From positions 310,001-374,000 of the forward strand of contig NZ_JBFAHM010000005.1 of assembly GCF_040654195.1 (NCBI RefSeq): DNA of 64,000 bases, given 5' to 3'. This document shows positions 49,902 through 57,434 of the stretch, piece after piece. The DNA comes from Hamadaea sp013361475. Lineage in GTDB: Bacteria > Actinomycetota > Actinomycetes > Mycobacteriales > Micromonosporaceae. Positions within the stretch are counted from its first letter, which is position 1, and each line of letters begins with the position of its first letter. The notes under the pieces are model-generated. The model was not told the DNA's origin and did not search any database. It was given only the letters and a program-made list of their open reading frames with translations. The translations under genes were made by a program, and so were the position numbers.

Positions 49902-50573
49902 ATGGATCACACTGCGCGCACCGCTCAGCCCGCAGACCACGCGCAGCGCGCGACGCCGGTGTTACGGCCGGCGAGTCCGGGCAACGATGGTGACGACGGA
50001 CGGCGAACACACGGACGGCGGCGCCGGCGCATCGCCGGCTTCCTGCTCGCCATCGCCACCGCCACCGGTGGCCTCGTCGCCATGGCGGCACCGGCCGATG
50101 CGTCGACTACCCCGCGCTGCTCCGCCTCGTATCTGTGGCACAAGTTCGACTACAACGGCGACGCGGCGCTGTCGGCGGCGTACCGCCCGTGGATCTACAG
50201 CTGGACCCAGTTCCACTACTGGATCACCACACCGATCGCCCGATATTCCGACGGGTCACCGCGCTGGTCGTGCTGGATGGGCCCCGGCGCCACCGGGGAA
50301 CCAGTCAAAGCCCTGCAACGGGCGTTGAACGCCTGCTACAGCACCTACAGCGTCCACTGGGTCGGCGGCCACAACCTCGGCTTCGCCCAGCTCACCGTCG
50401 ACGGCCAGTTCGGGTCGAAGACCAAGGCCGCCCTGATCGCGGTGCAGCGCTACCACGGCCTCACCGCCGACGGCGTCTACGGCTCCCAGACCGCCACCCA
50501 TATGAAGTTCAAGGGCGAGACCGACAACGACGGCCTGTCCATCAGCAACTACTGCCACACCCTCGACGGCTGA
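49902..50573 (+). CDS. Secreted peptidoglycan-binding-domain protein
   Basis: This 223-residue protein starts at ATG 49902 behind aaggagg. It has a long N terminus (about 40 residues) with a basic RRRRR patch, then a signal segment (IAGFLLAIATATGGLVAMAA; cleavage near PADAS). The mature part has Trp-rich sequence. A PG_binding_1 repeat follows: EPVKALQRALNACYS, DGQFGSKTKAALIAVQRYHG and LTADGVYGSQT. It would bind cell-wall peptidoglycan outside the cell. It is the first clear gene right of the operator island, 122 bases upstream of the TDO-like operon. A link to that pathway is not evident. Confidence 0.8.
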   Translation: MDHTARTAQPADHAQRATPVLRPASPGNDGDDGRRTHGRRRRRIAGFLLAIATATGGLVAMAAPADASTTPRCSASYLWHKFDYNGDAALSAAYRPWIYSWTQFHYWITTPIARYSDGSPRWSCWMGPGATGEPVKALQRALNACYSTYSVHWVGGHNLGFAQLTVDGQFGSKTKAALIAVQRYHGLTADGVYGSQTATHMKFKGETDNDGLSISNYCHTLDG

Positions 50574-50695
50574 CCCCCGCCCGGACGTGTGCTGCCGGGC
50601 ACCCGACCGCCCGGCAGCACACCCCGCAACGTGCTCCGCCACATCCGCGGCAAGGCCACAGACGTGCCGAACCCCCAGCTAGGAAGGAGACCGCC

Positions 50696-51400
50696 ATGCC
50701 ATCGGTCCCACCATCGGCGCCCTACGCCGACTACATGCGACTGCCAGAGCTGCTGTCACTACGACGCCCACTCGACGAACGTGTGCATCCCGACGAGGGC
50801 CTGTTCCAGACAGTGCACCAGGTTAACGAACTGCTCCTGGCCACCGCGGTCGACGACCTCCACCGGGCCGTCGCCCACATCCGCTGCGACCAGCTCACGC
50901 CCGCTGCTGCTTTGCTCGCCCGGGCGAGCGCCATCGTTGACGTGGCCACTCGCGCGTTGCGGCTGCTCGCCCGGCTCACGCTGCGCGACTATCACCTTCT
51001 GCGCCCCGCACTGGGCAACAGCACCGCGGCCGCGTCGCCGGCCTGGTCGCACACCCGCCGGGTGCTGAGCCGCCTCGACGAGGTCTTCGATGACTACCTG
51101 ACCCGCGCCGACGTCGACATCGTCGACGTCTACCGGCGCGGCGAACCCGACACCGTGCACCGCCTCGCCGAAACCATGATCGACCTCGACAGTGCGCTCG
51201 CGCTGTGGCGATTCCACCACCATCTGGTCGCCGCGCGCCTCGTCGGCACCGGCGCGACCGGCACCGGCGGGATGCCCGTCGACGTCTTGGCCACCGCGAT
51301 TCACAGCCGCGCCTTCAACCTCTTGTGGCAGGTCCGGCTCCTGATGACCACCGGCGGCCATAAGGATGTGGGTGTCGCGGGGGAGCGTGGTCGGCCGTGA
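50696..51400 (+). CDS. Tryptophan 2,3-dioxygenase-like heme protein (short form)
   Basis: The 234-residue protein follows the TDO family. It opens YADYMRLPELLSLRRPLDER, then HPDEGLFQTVHQVNELLLAT with the distal His at 41. YHLLRPALGNS keeps the Arg expected near the substrate. ALALWRFHHHLVAARLVG carries the probable proximal heme His near 175, followed by GATGTGG. It is shorter than typical bacterial TDO (about 260-290), and the SGFQS segment is replaced by STAAASPAW, so substrate or reaction may differ. ATG 50696 follows aggaagg. It overlaps the next gene by GTGA. Confidence 0.75.
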   Translation: MPSVPPSAPYADYMRLPELLSLRRPLDERVHPDEGLFQTVHQVNELLLATAVDDLHRAVAHIRCDQLTPAAALLARASAIVDVATRALRLLARLTLRDYHLLRPALGNSTAAASPAWSHTRRVLSRLDEVFDDYLTRADVDIVDVYRRGEPDTVHRLAETMIDLDSALALWRFHHHLVAARLVGTGATGTGGMPVDVLATAIHSRAFNLLWQVRLLMTTGGHKDVGVAGERGRP

Positions 51401-52557
51401 CCGAACCGGACCTGACCCTCGACCAGATGCGCCAGCTGCACCCCAACCTCGAACATCGGCTGCATCTGGCGACGTGCTCGATCGCGCCGCCGTCGACACC
51501 GATGACCGGCGCGATGCACGCCGTGCTCGCCGCCCTGCTGCGGCCGGCATGGACCGAGTTCGAGACCACCACCGAATACGTCCGCCAACACGCCGCCCAG
51601 CTGCTCGGCGCCGCTACTGAGCAGATCGCGCTGGTGCCGAGCGTGTCCGTCGGCGTCTACCAGGTCGCCTCGACACAACGCTGGCGCGGCGCCCGACGCC
51701 GCGTGCTGGTCAACGCCGGTGACTTCCCCGGCGTGGCGCACGTGTGGCTGGCACAGCAGGTACGCGGCTGCGAAGTCGTGTTCGTCGACACCCCACCCGG
51801 CACCAACCCCGCCGACGCCTACCGGGCCGTCATCGACGAACGCACCGCCATCGTCTGCGCCCCCCTCGTTACCTACCGCGACGGGTTACGGCTGCCCATC
51901 ACCGACCTCGCCCACGCCACCCACCAGGTCGGAGCGAAACTGCTCGTCGACGCCAGCCAAGCCACCGGTGTCATGCCCGTCGACGTCGCCGCCCTCGACT
52001 GCGACTACCTGATCACCGCCACCTCGAAATACATGCTCGGCCAACCCGGGCTGGCGCTGCTGTATGTGCGACAGCCGGCCGCGGGCCCGAAACCCACCCT
52101 CACCGGCTGGCAGGCCCGCCAAAAACCGCACGCGTTCGACCCGCTCACCCTCGACTGGCCACCGTCGGCACGGCGGCTGGAAACCGGCACCCCCGCGATC
52201 GCGGCGATCTACGGCGCCGTCGCCGGACTGCAGATGGTCGGCCGGCTCGACCTCGCCGCCGTGCACCAGCACGTCACCAACCTCGTCGGCCACGCCGCGC
52301 AACGTCTGCGCTCCCGCGGCGAAAAGCTGACCCTGCCCAAACCCGAGCACCGCGGCGCCCACCTGGTCCTGCACGACCCGAACCCGAACGCGCTCGCGCA
52401 CTGGCTCGAACGGCACAACATCCTCATCGCACCCCGCGCCGGGATCCTGCGCATCGCGTTCCACGCCTTCAACAACCACGACGACGTCGCCTTGGTGTGC
52501 GACGCGATCGAAGCCCACCGCAGCACCCGCCTCGCCACCGCCGGGAGGACCCCATGA
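51397..52557 (+). CDS. Kynureninase-like / class V PLP enzyme
   Basis: The 386-residue protein has fold-type I features of class V aminotransferases and kynureninases. It has an N-terminal LEHRLHLATCSIAPPSTPMT, a LVNAGDFPGVAHVWLAQQ segment, AKLLVDASQATGVMPVDVAA with the PLP-contacting Asp, and ITATSKYMLGQPGLALLYVR with the Schiff-base Lys. A RRLETGTPAIAAIYGAVAGL segment is typical of kynureninase and SufS relatives. With TDO-like genes on both sides it probably acts on a kynurenine-type product, for example releasing an anthranilate. GTG 51397 and the stop at 52557 both overlap neighbours. Confidence 0.8.
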   Translation: MTEPDLTLDQMRQLHPNLEHRLHLATCSIAPPSTPMTGAMHAVLAALLRPAWTEFETTTEYVRQHAAQLLGAATEQIALVPSVSVGVYQVASTQRWRGARRRVLVNAGDFPGVAHVWLAQQVRGCEVVFVDTPPGTNPADAYRAVIDERTAIVCAPLVTYRDGLRLPITDLAHATHQVGAKLLVDASQATGVMPVDVAALDCDYLITATSKYMLGQPGLALLYVRQPAAGPKPTLTGWQARQKPHAFDPLTLDWPPSARRLETGTPAIAAIYGAVAGLQMVGRLDLAAVHQHVTNLVGHAAQRLRSRGEKLTLPKPEHRGAHLVLHDPNPNALAHWLERHNILIAPRAGILRIAFHAFNNHDDVALVCDAIEAHRSTRLATAGRTP

Positions 52558-53762
52558 CCCGCACCGACCCCATGGCCGCCCTGCTGTCCCCGGAATCGGT
52601 CGCAGCCCTATGCCACCGCGTCGGCAAACACTTCCTGCCAGCAGGCCTGCTGAACCGCCTCGACGCCCAACGCCACGACCTACGCGCCCAGCCGACCCTC
52701 GCCGGCGACGAACGGCTGCGGGCCCGCTGGCTCGACACGGTGCTGGACAAGTTCGACGGCCGCTACGACTACAACACCTATCTCGCCCTCGACCTGCTCG
52801 ACCTGCCCGACCCGACCGGTGAACCCGTCGACCCGCGAGCAGCCGCGACCCGCCGCGATCTGCTGGTGTGCTTCCTGCTCGCCGACGTCCTCGCATTCGA
52901 AGGCCGCCTCGACACCTGCCACGACGACCGGCGGCTTCCGTTGCTGCGCCCTAGCAGCGAACTGCGCGCTAAGCGCACACACCTGGCGTTGCGGGCCGGG
53001 GCCTCCGCTGCCGAACGGCTCTTCGGCAATGGCCTGGACCTCGGCGCGCATCCCGGCAGGGCAACCACGGCGTTGGTCCACGCGGTCACGGAACGGCTTT
53101 CGACTGGGCAACGACGCTGGTGGCCGCTGACCATGCTGCCCGTCTACCGTGTCCACGACGAATGGATGTTCATCCGCGTCCTGCAAGCCTTTGAAGCCAC
53201 CTTCGCCCAGCTCGCAGTCTGGCTGGCCCACGCCGTCACCCTGATCGACACCGGACGCCTGGGCCGCGCCGACACCGCCATCACCGCGGCCACCACGCTG
53301 CTCGGCGAAACCCGGCCGCTGTTCTCCCTGATGGCGACTCTGCAACGCGACGCCTTCCACGCGTTCAGGGCCTACACCGACGGCGCCAGCGCCATCCAGT
53401 CGGCCAGCTTCAAACTCGTCGAAATCCTCGCCGGCGGTCCACCCCAGCCGGCCCGCCTCGCGTCGTCCGCCTACGACCACATGCGACACATCCGCGATCT
53501 GGCCACCGGCGGCGTGTGGCGGACCCTCCCACAAGCGATCGCCGGCGTCCGCACCACGGAAGAAGCACGGCTGCTGCACAGTTCACTCGCCGAGTTCGTC
53601 GCCGCGATCCATCGCTGGCGCACCACCCACCTGGCCCTCGCACGGCGCATGCTCGGCGCCGCCGTGCCCGGCACCGGAGCCACCGACGGCGTCGCCTACC
53701 TCGACGCCACCCGGCACCTGCCCACCCTCGACCGGTCACACCGCTTGGAGGCCGTGGCATGA
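52554..53762 (+). CDS. Second TDO-superfamily protein, distal His replaced
   Basis: This 402-residue protein has about 190 extra N-terminal residues (helical, LLNRLDAQRHDLRAQPTLAG and YDYNTYLALDLLDLPDPTGE). A TDO-like domain follows. YRVHDEWMFIRVLQAFEATF aligns with the HDE...HQxxE motif, but the distal His is Leu210. AFHAFRAYTDGASAIQSASF keeps Arg and the SxxQS segment. IHRWRTTHLALARRMLG keeps the probable heme ligand His359, then PGTGATDGVAYLD. It may be an altered oxygenase or a non-catalytic partner of the first TDO-like protein. ATG 52554 overlaps the previous stop (ATGA). Confidence 0.7.
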   Translation: MTRTDPMAALLSPESVAALCHRVGKHFLPAGLLNRLDAQRHDLRAQPTLAGDERLRARWLDTVLDKFDGRYDYNTYLALDLLDLPDPTGEPVDPRAAATRRDLLVCFLLADVLAFEGRLDTCHDDRRLPLLRPSSELRAKRTHLALRAGASAAERLFGNGLDLGAHPGRATTALVHAVTERLSTGQRRWWPLTMLPVYRVHDEWMFIRVLQAFEATFAQLAVWLAHAVTLIDTGRLGRADTAITAATTLLGETRPLFSLMATLQRDAFHAFRAYTDGASAIQSASFKLVEILAGGPPQPARLASSAYDHMRHIRDLATGGVWRTLPQAIAGVRTTEEARLLHSSLAEFVAAIHRWRTTHLALARRMLGAAVPGTGATDGVAYLDATRHLPTLDRSHRLEAVA

Positions 53763-54274
53763 GATCAGCCCGCAAAGCACGGCTGCGCCCCACAGCACAC
53801 TCCCCGGCCCCGCAAACAGTCTCCGGGCCCACTCGACAGCCTGGCCTGCGACCAGCGTGGTACATGGCCGACTCCACCAGCACCGCACTAGAACCATCGC
53901 CGGAAGAGATGCACGAGCTGGCAGCCGTGGTGTTCGGCCCCACCGTCCCCGACGGGAACACCGCCGTCGCGGCGATCCGGCTCGCCGAAGCCTGCCTGAA
54001 CCACGCCGGCGCCGTCGCCGATCGCGAGGACGGCGAGGTATCACCAGGTCAGCTCGGCGAGCTGCTCACCGGACTGAATCTCACGCAAAGCCAGATCGTG
54101 CAGTGCGCCGAACACCTGGCCCGGCAGGCCCGCCGCCGGCTCCATCCGAGACGCAGCGGAAATACGGCCGGGAAGACCGAACTGCTCGTGGACATGCTCT
54201 TGCAGGCCGGTGAGCGGGGGCAGTTGGCCGCGGCGCACCTCAACGAGGCCCGGCTGCTGCTCGACGCCGGCTGA
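53759..54274 (+). CDS. Unknown last protein of the TDO operon
   Basis: This 171-residue protein starts at ATG 53759, overlapping the TDO-like stop (ATGA). The N-terminal 40 residues are basic and Pro-rich. The rest is helical, with SPEEMHELAAVVFGPTVPDG, AIRLAEACLNHAGAVADRED and AAAHLNEARLLLDAG. No family is recognised. Tight coupling suggests a role in the same pathway. A perfect hairpin follows and ends the unit. Confidence 0.55.
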   Translation: MRSARKARLRPTAHSPAPQTVSGPTRQPGLRPAWYMADSTSTALEPSPEEMHELAAVVFGPTVPDGNTAVAAIRLAEACLNHAGAVADREDGEVSPGQLGELLTGLNLTQSQIVQCAEHLARQARRRLHPRRSGNTAGKTELLVDMLLQAGERGQLAAAHLNEARLLLDAG

Positions 54275-54285
54275 CACCCTGCGAC

Positions 54286-54323
54286 GGCATCGGCTGGGCC
54301 GCCATAAGTGCCCAGCCGATGCC
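54286..54323. terminator. Perfect 14-bp hairpin between convergent units
   Basis: The arms ggcatcggctgggc and gcccagccgatgcc flank a 10-base loop. It lies 12 bases after the last TDO-operon stop and 22 bases from the end of the leftward regulator gene. Confidence 0.75.
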
Positions 54324-54344
54324 GGGCCAGCAGACACGAGCCGG

Positions 54345-55238
54345 TTATGTGTCCGCGCGGGCGATCGCCACGAGTTCCGCGCAGTCGGCCGGCACGTAGC
54401 CTTCCACCGGAACCACCATGAACGTGCGCAGCTGGCTGTCGCGCAACGGTTCCATCGACACGATCTCGGCGATCGTCGCCTCGGGCCGATCCACCTCGGC
54501 CGGCAGGAACAGGGTCCGCTGGTTGCCGTCCTCGTGCAGCCACACGCCCGGTTCGGAGGTCCACCAGCGGCGGGCGATCTCCGACCCCTCCAGGATCTCC
54601 TGGATGAGGGTTTGGATGCACTCGTGGTTGGGCAGCCGAGCGTGCTGGGCGGTCAGCTGCCGCAGCATCAGCCGGGCGACCTCCTGCCACTCGCCGATCT
54701 GCCATTGGGCCGCCGGATGCAGGAACATCCATCGCATGTAGTTGCCCTCGAGAGCCAAACCCTCGAACCACATCGCGGTCGCCTCATTGGCCAGCAAGAT
54801 CTCCCACGACGCGTCCACCACGAACGCCGGCCAAGGCTGGCTGACCACCAGGGCACGCATACCGGCCGTCAACGGCGGCCTCGCGGGCCGCGCGATGTGG
54901 CCACCCGGGATCGGCGGCGGATCCTGCTGCTTGACCAGCCAGTACAAGGTGCGCCGCTCGCCCCTGTCCAACCGCAGCGTCAAGGCCACACCGTCGAGGA
55001 AATCGTTGCTGAAGTTGCGAGGCTTGCCGTTCTCCAGATCGCTGTAATAGCGGGCGGTCACACCCGTCAGCAGCGCGACATCCTCCTGGCTGACGTGCTC
55101 CTGCGGCCGGGCGCGGCCGATCGGCGGCAACTCCGGGAACTCCACACGCCCGAGCCTGCGCCGCCACTGCTGCAGCAGCCTGCGCAACTGCGACCGCCGA
55201 TCCACTTCCGGTTCCAGCTCGCTCTGCGATGTGGGCAT
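54345..55238 (-). CDS. XRE/MmyB-type transcriptional regulator
   Basis: The 297-residue protein has an N-terminal HTH (about residues 35-95: HVSQEDVALLTGVTARYYSD, LENGKPRNFSNDFLDGVALT). The MmyB-like ligand domain follows: WPAFVVDASWEILLANEATA, the middle NYMRWMFLHPAAQWQIGEWQ and a C-terminal VEGYVPADCAEL. MmyB-type regulators bind fatty-acid-like ligands in the known member and often control adjacent oxidoreductase or biosynthetic genes. ATG 55238 follows ggaggag; the open frame continues to 55388. It is divergent from the XRE gene at 55541 and lies next to the TDO operon, so it may regulate either. Confidence 0.8.
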   Translation of the reverse strand: MPTSQSELEPEVDRRSQLRRLLQQWRRRLGRVEFPELPPIGRARPQEHVSQEDVALLTGVTARYYSDLENGKPRNFSNDFLDGVALTLRLDRGERRTLYWLVKQQDPPPIPGGHIARPARPPLTAGMRALVVSQPWPAFVVDASWEILLANEATAMWFEGLALEGNYMRWMFLHPAAQWQIGEWQEVARLMLRQLTAQHARLPNHECIQTLIQEILEGSEIARRWWTSEPGVWLHEDGNQRTLFLPAEVDRPEATIAEIVSMEPLRDSQLRTFMVVPVEGYVPADCAELVAIARADT

Positions 55239-55391
55239 CGCGATCTCCTCCAACCCCCGTGCCAGCGACGGTGACGCGCCGGCGCCGCCAGTTCTTCTGA
55301 ACCGCACCCTCAATCCACCAGGCGCGACACCACGGAAATCGCGAAATCGCGGATGATCGCGACGCCAGCGGAGCCGCACCGAACACATCTA

Positions 55392-55436
55392 TCACGATGG
55401 TGACTATCGAAGGTGGACCACGTCACAATAGTGACG
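55392..55436. promoter_or_regulatory. Two TCAC-N4-GTGA operators in the divergent promoter
   Basis: The sites are tcac-gatg-gtga (55392-55403) and cgtcac-aata-gtgacg (55421-55436). Their centres are 31 bases apart, about three helical turns. They lie between the leftward MmyB-type gene and the rightward XRE gene. A tatagac sequence (about 55452) may be the rightward -10. Either flanking regulator could bind as a dimer pair. Confidence 0.55.
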
Positions 55437-55540
55437 CCACAAGGGGAACACTATAGACTCGCACCTACGAATGCAACAACATCTGCCAAGCTCAGAGCTC
55501 GCTCGGAACGAGCAACACCCGGTCAGGAAGGTTCAGGTTC

Positions 55541-55987
55541 ATGGATTCCCCGACCGCCGACGCGGCCCGGTTCGCGCAACGTCTGAACCGGTTGCGGCTA
55601 CGGTTCCGGCCGCCTCGGCGGGAGACCGCGCTGAGCGCCCGGGAGGTATGTGACCTGGTCGCGCAGGTCACCGGTGGCCGAATATCGGAAACCCACATCA
55701 AGTACCTGATCAGCGGCGATCGGCAGCCCAGCCTGAAAGTCGCCGATCAGCTCGCCCGGGCGTTCGGCGTCACTGCGGGGTACTTCACCGAGCCCGACTC
55801 GTCGCCCATGGTCGCTGGAGTCGAAGCGGACCTGGACAAGCTCGAGTTGCTGCGCAGCATGCAGGAGGCCAACGTGACGTCTATGGCGGCGCGGATGAAA
55901 GATCTGTCCACTGCCGAGCTCGCCGCGTTCGCCGAGTTCATCACGGCGGAACTGCACCGTCGTGAAAGCCAGGCAGGTCCGGCATGA
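55541..55987 (+). CDS. XRE-family regulator (EspR-like)
   Basis: This 148-residue protein has an HTH in the N-terminal half (ALSAREVCDLVAQVTGGRIS, THIKYLISGDRQPSLKVADQ, LARAFGVTAGYFTEPD) and a helical C-terminal dimerisation region (about 95-145). This matches short XRE regulators of the EspR type found in actinobacteria. It is coupled by an ATGA overlap to the ImmA/IrrE-type gene, a standard pair in which the metalloprotease inactivates the repressor. Confidence 0.8.
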   Translation: MDSPTADAARFAQRLNRLRLRFRPPRRETALSAREVCDLVAQVTGGRISETHIKYLISGDRQPSLKVADQLARAFGVTAGYFTEPDSSPMVAGVEADLDKLELLRSMQEANVTSMAARMKDLSTAELAAFAEFITAELHRRESQAGPA

Positions 55988-56625
55988 CCAGCCAGCCGCA
56001 CGACGCCCGGGTGCTGCTCGACACTGCCACCGTCTGCTTGCGGGCGTGGTGGCCGTGGCAAAGCCCGTGGTGGGCTTCGATCACAGGCCCTCGCCGCGGC
56101 CGAACCGGCAGCCGCAGACGGTTCCATGATCTGGTCCGCCGCTACGAGGTGCCCAAGCCGTTCGACATGGACACGTTCTGCGACAGCCTGCAGCAGCAAC
56201 GCGGCCGGCGCATCATGCTCGTGCCAGTGGAGACCGAGTCACGCAGCCCATGCGGACTGTGGATCGCCACCGCCGACACCGACTACGTGTTCTATGAAAG
56301 CGGCACCTCCCGGCTGCACCGCAATCACATCGTACTGCACGAACTCGGCCACATGCTGTGCGACCACCAGGGCGTCAGCCCGTTCGGAGAGGAGTTCCTG
56401 CGCGCCGCGATGCCCAACCTCGACCCGGCGGCGATGCGGCGGGTACTGGGCCGCAGCGCGTTCTCCGCCGACCAGGAACAGGAAGCCGAGTACTTCGCGA
56501 CCTTCGTCGGCAAGGTCGGCGCCGTCGCCGACTCCGCCCGCGCGTTCGAGGTGCCGCCCGACATGGCCGAATCCCTGACCCGGTTGGCCGCCGGCCTGGC
56601 CGAAGCGCGGCCCAAGCACTGGTAG
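55984..56625 (+). CDS. ImmA/IrrE-type metallopeptidase
   Basis: This 213-residue protein has the zinc motif HELGHMLCDH in the middle (about residues 119-128), and FSADQEQEAEYFATFVGK later as the likely third ligand region (Glu). ImmA/IrrE (M78) proteases cleave XRE-type repressors, so the target may be the partner at 55541 or the MmyB-type protein. It overlaps the XRE gene by ATGA. It ends 38 bases from the convergent oxygenase gene. Confidence 0.8.
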   Translation: MTSQPHDARVLLDTATVCLRAWWPWQSPWWASITGPRRGRTGSRRRFHDLVRRYEVPKPFDMDTFCDSLQQQRGRRIMLVPVETESRSPCGLWIATADTDYVFYESGTSRLHRNHIVLHELGHMLCDHQGVSPFGEEFLRAAMPNLDPAAMRRVLGRSAFSADQEQEAEYFATFVGKVGAVADSARAFEVPPDMAESLTRLAAGLAEARPKHW

Positions 56626-56663
56626 GGCGATCGGGCTGCCGCTGAGGCCCACGACCGGCGTCC

Positions 56664-57434
56664 TCAGCGATCGGCTGCGCCCATCGCCGCGCAGTCCTCA
56701 CCCTCGTGGTCTTCGTGAGTATTGCCAGCCGATCGTGGGACGAGGCGGCACAGCGTCACGATCGACCACACCAAGGCCCGGTGCACCCGGGTCGGCTGGC
56801 TGATGCCACCGGCGGTTCGCAGCCGGTCGTCGAGCAGCACGTCCACGCAGCGCGCTGCCAGCTGCCGCAGGAGCGGCGGCAGCCGATGCACGAGCAGCCC
56901 GCGGCTGGCCGACAGCAGCGGCCCGGCCGCCGGATGTTCGGCCACGTTGCGGCGGTCGTAGTCGTCGAACCATGCCTCGAGATCGCCGTAGGTGCCCGGA
57001 ACGTCGTCGATGCCCATGAGGCCAGCGAGCCGGTGGTAGAACGCGTGTGTGGCGGTCTGCTCGCCGCTGGTCAGCGGCCGGCGCCCGAACTGTAGGGCGA
57101 ACCGGGTCGGCACGACCACCAAGCAGCCCAGGACGTAGAGGTAGTCGTCGTTGGCGATGGGGAACCGGTCGTGAACCTTCCGCAGGCGCCGCACAGCTCT
57201 TTCGCCTTCGGGGTCGTCGAAGCCGTGCCGGTAGAGGGTGTACATCGTGTCGCGGGTTCGTACCGCGCGGCTGCGGGCGTCCGCCGAGGTTTGGCCGGTG
57301 CTGGCGAGCAGCCCGCCGATCGATGCCACGCCGAAGGTGCGGCAGAACGCCAGGAACAGGCCGATCTTCATCTCGGCCGAAAGATCCGACAGCACGAGCC
57401 GCCGGTAGATCGCCTGCGCCTGCTGCGGGCTCAT
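56664..57434 (-). CDS. MpaB/DUF2236-type oxygenase-like protein
   Basis: The 256-residue protein resembles the MpaB/Lcp (DUF2236) family. It has IGLFLAFCRTFGVASIGGLL, RTRDTMYTLYRHGFDDPEGE, and the segment VHDRFPIANDDYLYVLGCLV. A C-terminal RVHRALVWSIVTLCRLVPRS follows. Heme-dependent oxygenases such as the rubber oxygenase Lcp belong here; the substrate is unknown. It overlaps the membrane-protein gene upstream by ATGA. This set with XRE, ImmA and MAB_1171c-type genes recurs in actinobacteria. Confidence 0.7.
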   Translation of the reverse strand: MSPQQAQAIYRRLVLSDLSAEMKIGLFLAFCRTFGVASIGGLLASTGQTSADARSRAVRTRDTMYTLYRHGFDDPEGERAVRRLRKVHDRFPIANDDYLYVLGCLVVVPTRFALQFGRRPLTSGEQTATHAFYHRLAGLMGIDDVPGTYGDLEAWFDDYDRRNVAEHPAAGPLLSASRGLLVHRLPPLLRQLAARCVDVLLDDRLRTAGGISQPTRVHRALVWSIVTLCRLVPRSAGNTHEDHEGEDCAAMGAADR

